Assembly (NCBI GenBank): GCA_023394955.1 | Contig: JAEWZY010000066.1 | Location: 12,799-76,798 of the forward strand | Source: Bacillota bacterium | GTDB taxonomy: Bacteria > Bacillota > UBA4882 > UBA8346 | Length of the DNA stretch: 64,000 nt | Direction: 5' to 3' | Shown here: positions 1 to 7,822 of the stretch, piece by piece | Layout of the letters: each line of letters opens with the position of its first letter | How positions within the stretch are numbered: the first letter of the stretch is position 1 | Notes under the pieces: model-generated | Seen by the model: the letters and a program-made list of their open reading frames with translations, nothing else | Databases searched by the model: none | Told to the model about the DNA's origin: nothing | Made by a program: the position numbers and the translations under genes

Positions 1-2
1 AT

Positions 3-185
3 GCTTATAATAAAGCGGTCGGTTCCTTGGAAAACCGAGTATTGGGCGCTGCGCGCCGCTTTAAAGAATTAGGGGTCTCCGGCGGGGGTGAGATTGAGAG
101 TTTGGAATCCCTCGATAAATCAACCCGTTTCTTGCAAGCAGATGAGATTATTACGGCGGAGGTCGATGATGCCTATCCGAAATAG
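3..185 (+). CDS. rmuC: RmuC family DNA recombination protein, C-terminal fragment
   Basis: The frame is open from the window edge to a TAG at 183-185 and encodes the last 60 residues of a protein. The segment YNKAVGSLENRVLGAARRF followed by KELGV matches the conserved C-terminal end of RmuC-type proteins, which are coiled-coil proteins with a PD-(D/E)xK-like core that limit DNA rearrangements. The start and catalytic core lie outside the window, so integrity cannot be judged. The family call rests only on this short tail. Confidence 0.75.
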   Translation, partial: AYNKAVGSLENRVLGAARRFKELGVSGGGEIESLESLDKSTRFLQADEIITAEVDDAYPK

Positions 186-349
186 TCTACTATTGCTATT
201 GCTTCTGTAACAAGAAGGTCTTATTTGAAACAGGGTAATTGTTCCATTTAAGCGGAAAAATTAAAATTGTTGACGAATTTTTGGAATAATCAAAATCCCA
301 TAAACATAAGAAGATTATAAATGCGGTAATCAGAACGGGGGGAGCTTCC

Positions 350-508
350 ATGGGCAAAGTTGGTGTAATGTGGTGGATGGCAGTGATCATCGGAATACTT
401 GGGATCTTAATGAGATATAATAAAATAATAATCCCCGGGCTCACCAGTTTTTGGATGGTGACGGTTGCCTTCGGATTGTTGGCTTTGTCTAATTTATTTC
501 AAAAATAG
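350..508 (+). CDS. Small two-helix membrane protein, unknown function
   Basis: This is a 52-residue ORF with an ATG at 350 preceded by a GGGGGGAG ribosome site at about 336-344. It holds two hydrophobic stretches, near residues 5-22 and 33-50, separated by a short basic loop (RYNK), so it should be a membrane hairpin with both ends on the same side. It lies between rmuC and a strong terminator at 537-567, which supports a real transcript. I do not recognise a family. It is an orphan small membrane protein as far as I can see. Confidence 0.55.
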   Translation: MGKVGVMWWMAVIIGILGILMRYNKIIIPGLTSFWMVTVAFGLLALSNLFQK

Positions 509-536
509 TGTTAAGAAATGTTTTACATTAAAAACT

Positions 537-567
537 AAAACGGAAACCGATTCGGTTTCCGTTTTTT
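537..567 (+). terminator. Rho-independent terminator after the small membrane protein
   Basis: CGGAAACCG and CGGTTTCCG form a perfect 9-bp stem (541-549 / 553-561) with a 3-nt loop, preceded by four A and followed by TTTTTT. The A/T flanks make it usable from both strands, but only plus-strand genes lie upstream. Confidence 0.9.
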
Positions 568-719
568 GAGTTGGGCTGGTATCCCGGAGAAATCGCGGTA
601 TACAATATTTCCGGCTAACGCGGGAGCAGGAAAATTTTAAGTTATACGGAATAATTATAAGATTGAATTAGAACGATAGTAAACGTTTTACAGATTGAAA
701 TCAAACGAAGGTGTCGCAG

Positions 720-1577
720 TTGCAAAACATTTTGGTCCTTCCCAACCCGACTAAACCGGAAGCGCTTGAGTTTGCCGGTGAATTAGTCACACGCTTAGAT
801 AAAAACGGATTTGAACCGATCTTGGAGCAAGAGATGGCTTGCGAAATCGGTTTTCCGGCGTTGGGTAAAGAAGGAGACCAGCTTTGGAATAACTTGGATT
901 TGGTGATGGTCTTGGGCGGGGACGGTTCCATGCTTAATTCCGCCCGTAAAGTTTACCCCCGGGAAATACCGTTGTTAGGTGTTAATCTTGGACATCTCGG
1001 CTTTTTAACTAGAGTTGAAAGTAACCATCTGGAATCAGCTTTAGCAAATCTTAAAACCGGAAACTTTCAATTTGAAGAAAGAATGATGCTGGAGGCGGAG
1101 GTAACCCGGAATGAACAGGTTGTTGCTAAGGCGGTTGGGCTCAATGAATTAGTATTGGCTAGAAACGCTTTTGCCAAAACTGTAAGATTAGAGGCTTGGA
1201 TCGATGAGGAATATTTTACTACCTATCCCGCGGACGGTTTAATTGTGGCGACCGCTACCGGTTCCACAGCCTACTCTTTATCAGCCGGCGGTCCCATCCT
1301 CGATCCAAGGTTGAAGGCGATATTGGTCACGCCTATCTGCGCTCACTCCCTTTACGCTAGGCCAATGGTATTGAGTGAAGACGCCCAGGTTCAAGTCTGG
1401 GTTAACGCTTCCCATGCTGAGGTAACGTTGACCGCTGACGGACAATCCGGGACGCTACTGGAACCGGCGGATCGGGTCTGTTTTCGAAAAGCGCCGTCTA
1501 TCACTAAATTATTGCGTTTTAAGAACCAGGGATTGTTTGAAGTCTTAAAGTCACGGTTAAAAGAAGGACGAATATGA
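720..1577 (+). CDS. nadK: NAD kinase
   Basis: This enzyme phosphorylates NAD to NADP in the cytoplasm. The protein is 285 residues, a normal length. It shows the GGDGS nucleotide-binding motif near residues 66-70, the GLNELVLAR segment with the conserved Asn-Glu near 142-143, and the ADGLIVATATGSTAYSLS block near 171-188. I chose the TTG at 720 because AAGGTG at 709-714 is well placed for it. An in-frame GTG at 711 overlaps that motif and lacks its own ribosome site, though it would add only three residues. The gene heads a nadK-argR-recN cluster that is conserved in Bacillota, with argR 22 bp downstream. Confidence 0.96.
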   Translation: MQNILVLPNPTKPEALEFAGELVTRLDKNGFEPILEQEMACEIGFPALGKEGDQLWNNLDLVMVLGGDGSMLNSARKVYPREIPLLGVNLGHLGFLTRVESNHLESALANLKTGNFQFEERMMLEAEVTRNEQVVAKAVGLNELVLARNAFAKTVRLEAWIDEEYFTTYPADGLIVATATGSTAYSLSAGGPILDPRLKAILVTPICAHSLYARPMVLSEDAQVQVWVNASHAEVTLTADGQSGTLLEPADRVCFRKAPSITKLLRFKNQGLFEVLKSRLKEGRI

Positions 1578-1599
1578 CCCGGAGGTTACCGAGAAAACC

Positions 1600-2052
1600 A
1601 TGAAAAATAACCGTCAGGCAATGATTGTCGCCATCATCAAGGAGCAAGTAATCGGTACTCAGGAAGAATTGGGCGAAGCCCTAAAAATCAAAGGCGTGCT
1701 AGTGACCCAAGCCACTTTGTCCAGGGACATCAAGGAATTAGGTTTAATTAAAATACCGACTCCCGAGGGCTATTATCGCTATTCATTGCCTCAAGACCGG
1801 ACTCCCGGAGACATTCTTCGCCGGGCCCGGCGAATGTTCTCCGATGCCGTGATCGTAGTGGATTTTGCTGAGAATATAATTGTTGTCAAGACAACCGGTG
1901 GTAGCGCCCAAGGAGTGGCGGATGCGCTGGATGATCTGGATTGGCCGGAAGTGGTGGGGACCGTCGCCGGGGACGATACCATTTTAATGGTTATTCGGAG
2001 CAAGGAAGCGGTCTCCGGCATCTTAAAACGTTTTAACCAATTAAGGAGGTAG
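1600..2052 (+). CDS. argR: Arginine repressor ArgR
   Basis: ArgR is the arginine-responsive DNA-binding hexamer that represses arginine biosynthesis and can activate catabolism. The 150 residues divide into an N-terminal winged helix with SRDIKELGLIK at 41-51, and a C-terminal arginine-binding/oligomerisation domain with GTVAGDDT at 120-127, whose paired Asp contact arginine in the family. The gene is 22 bp after nadK and 4 bp before recN, so the three are probably co-transcribed. GGAGGT at about 1580 precedes the ATG. No arginine genes lie in this window. Confidence 0.97.
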   Translation: MKNNRQAMIVAIIKEQVIGTQEELGEALKIKGVLVTQATLSRDIKELGLIKIPTPEGYYRYSLPQDRTPGDILRRARRMFSDAVIVVDFAENIIVVKTTGGSAQGVADALDDLDWPEVVGTVAGDDTILMVIRSKEAVSGILKRFNQLRR

Positions 2053-2056
2053 CGCC

Positions 2057-3823
2057 GTGCTTCAGGAGATTATCGTAAAAAATCTGGCCCTAATCGACGA
2101 GATTCATTTGGAATTTGACGCTGGTTTTAATGTGTTGACCGGGGAAACCGGCGCCGGAAAATCGATCATCATTGATGCTTTGGGCTTGGCCATGGGTGGC
2201 CGGTTCAGCTCGGAGATGATCCGGGCCGGAGCGGAAAGCGCTATTGTGGAAGCGGTTTTTCTAGTGGAAAACCGGTTGGATTTAAAACAATACCTGGAAG
2301 GAATCGGGGTCCAGCTTGGGATGGACAAAACCTTGATTATTCAAAGAGAGATCGGGGTTTCCAGTAAAAACCGTTGCCGGATTAACGGGCAGTTAGTCAC
2401 GGTGTTAACCTTGGGTAAACTGGGGGAATTTTTACTAGATATCCACGGCCAACATGAACATCAATCATTGTTGTTTCCCGATAAGCAACTGGAACTGCTC
2501 GATGAATACTGCGGACCTTTTTGTATAAAAACCAAAGGGGAATTTAGCAAAGTATTCCGGGAATATCAAGACCTGGAGAAAGAGTATCACGATCTGCAAC
2601 AGAGCGAGGTTGACCTAGCCCGTAAGATTGAATTGTTGGAATTTGAGAGCAAGGAGATCAATGACGCCAAATTAGTCATTGGCGAGGACGAAGACCTTCT
2701 AAAAGAAAGGGAAATCTTGGCCGCATCCGAGAAATTATACGGAGCAGCCTCAGCTTCATACCAAGCCTTGTATGAAAATTCCTCCGGCGGACATGCCGCC
2801 GTGGAACTTTTGGGTTCAGCCGAACGGAGTCTGGATCAAGTCTCCGGGATTGACCCCCGGTTGGAACAGATTCTTAATTCTTTGCGGGAGGCCGCTTGCC
2901 AGGTAGAAGAGGTCTCGCGGGAATTGCGCAGTTATCAAGGGGAGATTCAGTTTGATCCCGAGCGTTTGGCGACCATTGAGGAACGGCTCGAAGAGATCAC
3001 CCGCTTAAAACGAAAATATGGGACGACCATCGCCGAGATCTTATTATATGCTGACAAATGCAGCCAGGAGTTGGCCGGAATCTCCAATCGGGAAGAGCGT
3101 TCTCAACAATTGGAGGAGAGCTTGGCCAAGCTCAAGACCCGTCTGGGAGAATTGGCAGAAACTTTGAACCGCCACCGGCAACTGGGGGCCCAGAAATTAG
3201 AACAGGCGATCATGGAACAACTGAGTGAACTGAATATGGAAAAGACTCAATTCAAGATCGGCCTTACTCAAATCGACAAATCCGATGGGATTCCCTTTAA
3301 AGGAAAGACTGTGGAGGTCTCGGTCAAAGGAGCGGATCGGGTTGAGTTTCAAGTGGCGCCGAATCTGGGAGAAGGACTGAAACCAATGGCCCGGATCGCT
3401 TCCGGCGGAGAATTGTCCCGGATTATGCTGGCTTTAAAGTCGATCCTGGCAGAGTTGGATCAGATCCCAACTATGGTCTTTGACGAGATTGATGTAGGGA
3501 TTGGAGGACGGACCGCCCAGGCGGTGGCGGAGAAATTGCTCTTAATCGGACAATCCCGCCAAGTGATTTGCGTCACTCATCTGCCTCAGATTTCAAGCCT
3601 GGCCAAGCGCCACTTTTTCATCGAAAAGAAGGTGGCTGGTAATAGGACCCAGGTCGCGGTCAGAGTCCTTTCCATGAATGAAAGGGTGGAAGAACTCTCG
3701 CGTATGTTGGGGGGCGCTCAGGTGACCGATACTACCAGGCAGCACGCTCGTGAAATGTTGATGTTGGCCGAGCGGCTCCGTTTAAAAAAAGTAGGCCATA
3801 TTCATCAGGAAAAGCTTATCTAA
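2057..3823 (+). CDS. recN: DNA repair ATPase RecN
   Basis: RecN is an SMC-like ATPase that acts at double-strand breaks and in recombination. The 588 residues show the Walker A motif GETGAGKS at 29-36, a long central coiled coil rich in Glu/Leu, the ABC signature ASGGELSR, the Walker B segment VFDEIDVGIGG and the CVTHLPQ switch. It starts at GTG 2057 with GGAGGT at 2045-2050 (at the end of argR). A terminator follows 14 bp after the stop. In spore-forming Bacillota this gene is normally followed by spoIVB and spo0A, and neither is present here. Confidence 0.97.
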   Translation: MLQEIIVKNLALIDEIHLEFDAGFNVLTGETGAGKSIIIDALGLAMGGRFSSEMIRAGAESAIVEAVFLVENRLDLKQYLEGIGVQLGMDKTLIIQREIGVSSKNRCRINGQLVTVLTLGKLGEFLLDIHGQHEHQSLLFPDKQLELLDEYCGPFCIKTKGEFSKVFREYQDLEKEYHDLQQSEVDLARKIELLEFESKEINDAKLVIGEDEDLLKEREILAASEKLYGAASASYQALYENSSGGHAAVELLGSAERSLDQVSGIDPRLEQILNSLREAACQVEEVSRELRSYQGEIQFDPERLATIEERLEEITRLKRKYGTTIAEILLYADKCSQELAGISNREERSQQLEESLAKLKTRLGELAETLNRHRQLGAQKLEQAIMEQLSELNMEKTQFKIGLTQIDKSDGIPFKGKTVEVSVKGADRVEFQVAPNLGEGLKPMARIASGGELSRIMLALKSILAELDQIPTMVFDEIDVGIGGRTAQAVAEKLLLIGQSRQVICVTHLPQISSLAKRHFFIEKKVAGNRTQVAVRVLSMNERVEELSRMLGGAQVTDTTRQHAREMLMLAERLRLKKVGHIHQEKLI

Positions 3824-3836
3824 TATAATCCGGATT

Positions 3837-3867
3837 AATCCCAGTTAACCAACTGGGATTGATTTTT
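3837..3867 (+). terminator. Rho-independent terminator after recN
   Basis: AATCCCAGTT and AACTGGGATT form a perfect 10-bp stem with a 4-nt AACC loop, followed by GATTTTT. It closes the nadK-argR-recN operon. Confidence 0.88.
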
Positions 3868-3974
3868 GGCGAAGTGATTATGGTTTTAAATTCATGTTAA
3901 CTATTGGGAAAAGCTTATTAGACAGGATTAACCGGGCGCACGAAGTTTCCCCGATTGGCTTAACTGATAAAGGG

Positions 3975-4003
3975 TTGACAACTTTTGTCGGCTTCATTAT
4001 ACT
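3975..4003 (+). promoter_or_regulatory. Sigma-70-type promoter of the TlpA-like/ccdA operon
   Basis: TTGACA at 3975-3980 is a perfect -35. After an exact 17-bp spacer comes TATACT at 3998-4003 as the -10 (five of six). The -10 runs directly into the palindrome at 4001-4022, so a protein bound there would block polymerase. Confidence 0.8.
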
Positions 4004-4022
4004 ATACCCTATAGGGTATAGT
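4001..4022 (+). promoter_or_regulatory. Perfect 22-bp palindromic operator overlapping the -10
   Basis: ACTATACCCTA is followed immediately by its exact reverse complement, giving a gapless 22-bp palindrome with the core ATACCCTATAGGGTAT. ATACC(C)-GGGTAT palindromes are typical of CsoR/RcnR/CstR-family sites, which respond to copper, other metals or persulfides. No such regulator gene is in the window, so the family assignment is inference from the site alone. Confidence 0.7.
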
Positions 4023-4085
4023 AGAAATTAAATTAGTTAAATTCCGTTATAAGGTTTGAGATCTTATTATTTAAGGAGGGATATG

Positions 4086-4613
4086 ATGAAAAGGAATATA
4101 CGGTTAATTAGTATGTTTGTGGTTTTGGCATTAATTCTGGTTTCAGTCGTCATCGCAGCCGGCCCCGGTTCCAAAAAGGCGGCCCCCCAGATCGGCCGGA
4201 TGGCCCCGGATTTCAGTTTGAAAAGCACCGAAGGCAGTACTCTTGATTTACAATCGGTAATCGGCAAAAACAAAGTGACTATTTTGAATTTCTGGGCGAC
4301 CTGGTGTCCCCCTTGTCGGGCTGAAATTCCTGAATTTATAGAATTCGCTAAGAAGCATCAATCGGAGAAAGTGGCCTTGGTAGCAGTTAACCTTCAGGAA
4401 GATTCCAAAAAGGTAAAAGAATTTGCTAATAATGCCGGTATGAATTTCCCGATATTACTCGATTTAGACGGAAAGGTGGCCCAAACCTACCAAATATATG
4501 CCATCCCGACCACGTTCTTTATTGATGGTTCGGGAACCATCCGGGAAAAGGTCGAAGGTTCTCTTAGTCTTTCCCGCTTGGAATCAATCTATCTCAAGTT
4601 ATCGAAAAATTGA
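4086..4613 (+). CDS. TlpA/ResA-like membrane-anchored thioredoxin
   Basis: This is a predicted extracytoplasmic thiol-disulfide oxidoreductase of about 175 residues. An N-terminal hydrophobic helix (LISMFVVLALILVSVVIAA) acts as an anchor or signal. It is followed by an AhpC/TSA-thioredoxin fold containing WCPPC at 73-77 and the cis-proline loop AIPTTFFID near 139-147. I chose the ATG at 4086, six bases after AGGAGG at 4074-4079; ATG 4083 is nearly equivalent. ccdA follows 24 bp downstream, and CcdA-type proteins feed electrons across the membrane to such thioredoxins. Partners could include cytochrome c apoproteins or other exported thiol proteins; no heme-lyase genes are nearby. The operator at 4001-4022 probably controls the pair. 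Confidence 0.9.
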   Translation: MKRNIRLISMFVVLALILVSVVIAAGPGSKKAAPQIGRMAPDFSLKSTEGSTLDLQSVIGKNKVTILNFWATWCPPCRAEIPEFIEFAKKHQSEKVALVAVNLQEDSKKVKEFANNAGMNFPILLDLDGKVAQTYQIYAIPTTFFIDGSGTIREKVEGSLSLSRLESIYLKLSKN

Positions 4614-4637
4614 ATTCAAGTTGACAAGGAGTAACGG

Positions 4638-5369
4638 ATGGAACCAATTATGATTTGGATAGCGTTTATTGGCGGCGCTCTTTCGTTTCTATCGCCTTGC
4701 ATTCTTCCGGTGGCCCCTGGTTATTTGGCGATTATTTCCGGGATCTCTTTAGCTCACTTGCAAGCAGGGGAGTTTTCTAAGGAAAGGGTCGTTAAAGGGA
4801 CTATAGCCTTCATACTCGGTTTTACTATTGTATTCGTCACTTTAGGGCTTGGGAGCTCTTTTTTAGGCCAATTATTACGGTCGAATCGAAATTGGTTAGC
4901 CCGGCTAAGCGGGTTGATAGTGATTATCCTGGGTTTGCACCAAGCCGGTTGGCTAAAAATTCCTCTTTTATACCGGGAACAGCGTTTGGTTAATAGCCCT
5001 ACCTCCGGCGGGTCATTAGGCCCCTTCCTGGCAGGCATGGCTTTTGCCTTAGGATGGACACCCTGCGTCGGGCCGATTTTGGGATCGATTTTGGCGTTTG
5101 CCGGGAACCAGGGAAAACCAGGTCAGGCCGTATTATTACTGGGAGTATATTCTCTGGGGTTGGGAACGCCGTTTTTCTTATTGGCGCTTGGTTTTCGAAA
5201 AATAAGCGTAAGCTTAAACCGGATAAAACCCTATCTTAAATATCTTCAATGGGCTTCCGGGTTGTTATTAATCCTGATGGGAATTTTGTTGCTCACTGGA
5301 GGGCTGTCGGCTCTGAGCGGTTGGCTAATTCGGATTACCGGAGGTTGGAGCCTGGAAAACCTCCTATAG
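4638..5369 (+). CDS. ccdA: CcdA-type transmembrane electron transfer protein
   Basis: CcdA moves reducing equivalents from cytoplasmic thioredoxin to exported thiol proteins. The 243 residues contain about six membrane helices. The two redox cysteines sit in the family positions: Cys21 in LSPCILPVAPGY and Cys143 in GWTPCVGPILGS. An AAGGAGT ribosome site precedes ATG 4638. Co-occurrence with the TlpA-like thioredoxin immediately upstream forms a complete thiol-reduction module. The protein is the usual length for stand-alone CcdA rather than the longer DsbD. Confidence 0.95.
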   Translation: MEPIMIWIAFIGGALSFLSPCILPVAPGYLAIISGISLAHLQAGEFSKERVVKGTIAFILGFTIVFVTLGLGSSFLGQLLRSNRNWLARLSGLIVIILGLHQAGWLKIPLLYREQRLVNSPTSGGSLGPFLAGMAFALGWTPCVGPILGSILAFAGNQGKPGQAVLLLGVYSLGLGTPFFLLALGFRKISVSLNRIKPYLKYLQWASGLLLILMGILLLTGGLSALSGWLIRITGGWSLENLL

Positions 5370-5405
5370 CCTTTGAAATAGCCGGTTTTTATTTTGGAGG
5401 AAAAA

Positions 5406-5492
5406 TTGAGTCCCTTGCTTGTCAGTGTAATTATTTATTATTATAGAACCTTTCCTGGTAGCAGTTTTGTTCCATGTTTTAATAGGGTTTGA
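5406..5492 (+). CDS. Possible 28-codon leader ORF before the patatin gene
   Basis: A TTG at 5406 lies a few bases after GGAGGAAAAA and opens a 28-residue frame that ends with TGA 8 bp before the patatin start. It begins with a hydrophobic run (LLVSVIIYYY). Its good ribosome site and position suggest a leader peptide or translational coupling, but there is no other support and it could be chance. Confidence 0.2.
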   Translation: MSPLLVSVIIYYYRTFPGSSFVPCFNRV

Positions 5493-5500
5493 AGGAAAGG

Positions 5501-7720
5501 ATGTTGTTGTTGTTCTTCGAAAGGCTAAGCCGTTATCGATTTTTAATATGTTTACTAATAATGGTGTTCATTGGCTTTTGCGCCACAAGCCAAACTCAAG
5601 CTCTTGCCGTAGAGCCCTCCCGGCCTAAAATCGGTTTGGCTCTTGGAGGGGGAGGAGCGTTGGGATTGGCCCATATCGGAGTCCTCAAATGGTTGGAGGA
5701 TAATCGAATTCCCGTCGATTTTATCGCCGGTACTAGCATGGGTGGTTTGGTCGGCGGATGTTACGCTATGGGGATGACTCCGGATTCAATTGAATCTTTG
5801 ATGAACCGAGTCTCTTGGGAGCGGGTCTTTAATCCGGTCCCGCCGTACGATGCCTTGAATTTCAGACGTAAAGAGGATCGGATGGAATACTCCATTGACA
5901 CGGAGTTGGGCTTGAAGGACGGTGTAATTAATCTTCCTGACGGCCTTCCCGTTCATGAAATCGGATTGTTGTTAAGCAGGTTGACGTTTCCATATTCGAT
6001 GATTAATAGTTTTGATGAATTGCCAATTCCATTTCGTTGCGTAGCGGTGGATATCAGGCATTCCGAGGTGGTCGTCATTGGCGATGGTTCTCTAACGGAA
6101 GCGATGAGAGCGACCATGGCAATCCCGGGGGTATTCACTCCGGTTGAATGGCGGGAACGATTATTGGTAGACGGGGGGATTTTGAACAATTTACCAGCTG
6201 ATGTGGTAAAAGATATGGGAGCGGACTTCACCATTGCAGTGGATTTATTCAATGATGACCAAGAACGGGAGATTAAAGGGTTGGGTCAAATTTTGCTCAA
6301 TACCATCGATACAATTACGATCGATAATACCCGGCGTTCGGCCAAGTTGGCCGACTTGGTGATCAATCCGAATTCCCAAGGACTAACTATGATTAGCTGG
6401 AAGGCAGCGGGAGAGTTTATCAAAAGAGGTTACCAAGCTGCCGCCGGACAAAGTGTTCGGCTTGAGCCCTATGCGTTAGATGAAGCTTCATGGGAAGCCT
6501 ATCAACGGCAGAGGAGATCTAGATTATTAACTACGGCGCCAATAATGCGGGCCATTGAGATTACCGGGACTTCCAGCACAAACCGGGAGATCATCCGGGG
6601 TAAGTTGAGCAAACATTTAGCCCGCCCGATTGACCTTGAAGCGCTGGAGATGGATTTGAACGATCTCCTCGGGTCAGGGCTATATGAAGGTTTGCGTTAT
6701 GGTTATGTGATCAGTGATACCCATGGCCCAACTCTGTTGATTACTGCGGGGGAAAAAAAGTACGGCCCTCCGTTCCTTAATTTCGGATTCTCGTTGAAGG
6801 TTGACGGAATGAAGGCGGACCATATGGATATTAAAGCCTTTTCCCGGATTAGCTCTTTCAATCTGGTTGGACCTGGTTCGGAACTCCGGACCGATATTGG
6901 TATTGGTACTGAGTTTCAATTTTCCTCGGAACTTTATAAACCATTTTTAGAGACCCACTGGTTTATCGCGCCGTCTTTGCGGATAAATCAAACCAATAGC
7001 AGCCTTTTTGACGGTGATACCAGGATAACTGAGTATGAGGTAATTGAAGGCGGAGTAGAGTTGGATGTGGGTTATAACTTCAATAAGAATAGTGAAGCCC
7101 GTTTGGGGTATTCTTTCACTAATCAAAATCCCCGTATTAAAATTGGACAAACTTTTCCCGAGGATTTTAAAGGGGACATCGAAGCAATTCGTTTTAAATG
7201 GACATACTCCGGGGCCGATGGGGGAATGTTGGATAGTAAAGGTCTCTTTAGTCGGATAATTCTCACTCATTACTACAATGGTCCGGAAATGGATTCTTTG
7301 AACCAAGGAGAAGCCCAAATCAGCTGGAGTAGCCCGATAGGGGAAGAGGACATGGTAATTGCTCTTTTGGAGGCGGGAACATCATTTAATCACACCTCTC
7401 CGGTATTACAACAATTTTGTTTAGGTGGGCCATTACGTTTAGGAACCTATTATACCGATCAATTGCGTGGCAGTAATTATTTATTGGCCAACGTCGGTTA
7501 TCTCAAATTTTGGCGTAAGTTTCCAATGGTCGGCAAGGTTTATTTAGGAACTTGGCTGGAACATGGGGGAGTGTTCGAGGATTGGTCCAATCCGAAGCTG
7601 GAGACCGATCTGACCATGGGTTTACTTGGCCGGACAGTTTTTGGGCCGGTTTTCATCGGAGGCAGTTATGGCAATGGTGAAAATCCCTTCTTTAATATCG
7701 TCATTGGTAAGCTCTTTTAA
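5501..7720 (+). CDS. Outer-membrane patatin-like phospholipase (type Vd-like)
   Basis: This is a predicted lipid acyl hydrolase joined to an outer-membrane barrel. After an N-terminal signal (residues about 1-36) comes a patatin domain with the oxyanion loop GGGGALG, the nucleophile elbow GTSMGG (Ser79) and the DGG motif (Asp224), which together form the Ser-Asp dyad. Residues about 345-425 resemble a POTRA domain. The remaining 300 residues alternate as beta strands and end in IVIGKLF, with the terminal Phe typical of barrel proteins handled by the Bam machinery. This order matches PlpD-type (T5d) proteins of Proteobacteria. I prefer ATG 5501 to an upstream in-frame TTG at 5489. It implies an outer membrane. 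Confidence 0.9.
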   Translation: MLLLFFERLSRYRFLICLLIMVFIGFCATSQTQALAVEPSRPKIGLALGGGGALGLAHIGVLKWLEDNRIPVDFIAGTSMGGLVGGCYAMGMTPDSIESLMNRVSWERVFNPVPPYDALNFRRKEDRMEYSIDTELGLKDGVINLPDGLPVHEIGLLLSRLTFPYSMINSFDELPIPFRCVAVDIRHSEVVVIGDGSLTEAMRATMAIPGVFTPVEWRERLLVDGGILNNLPADVVKDMGADFTIAVDLFNDDQEREIKGLGQILLNTIDTITIDNTRRSAKLADLVINPNSQGLTMISWKAAGEFIKRGYQAAAGQSVRLEPYALDEASWEAYQRQRRSRLLTTAPIMRAIEITGTSSTNREIIRGKLSKHLARPIDLEALEMDLNDLLGSGLYEGLRYGYVISDTHGPTLLITAGEKKYGPPFLNFGFSLKVDGMKADHMDIKAFSRISSFNLVGPGSELRTDIGIGTEFQFSSELYKPFLETHWFIAPSLRINQTNSSLFDGDTRITEYEVIEGGVELDVGYNFNKNSEARLGYSFTNQNPRIKIGQTFPEDFKGDIEAIRFKWTYSGADGGMLDSKGLFSRIILTHYYNGPEMDSLNQGEAQISWSSPIGEEDMVIALLEAGTSFNHTSPVLQQFCLGGPLRLGTYYTDQLRGSNYLLANVGYLKFWRKFPMVGKVYLGTWLEHGGVFEDWSNPKLETDLTMGLLGRTVFGPVFIGGSYGNGENPFFNIVIGKLF

Positions 7721-7749
7721 GCTGAAAAGAATATAAGGCTCTTAAAGGA

Positions 7750-7779
7750 TTGCAATTTAGAACGGATTAAGCTTATAAT
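7750..7779 (+). promoter_or_regulatory. Promoter of glnS
   Basis: TTGCAA at 7750-7755 and a perfect TATAAT at 7774-7779 are separated by 18 bp, 44 bp before the glnS start. Confidence 0.55.
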
Positions 7780-7822
7780 ATAAGATAAAATAATCCCAAT
7801 TTTCGCTGTGGGAGGTAAAACC

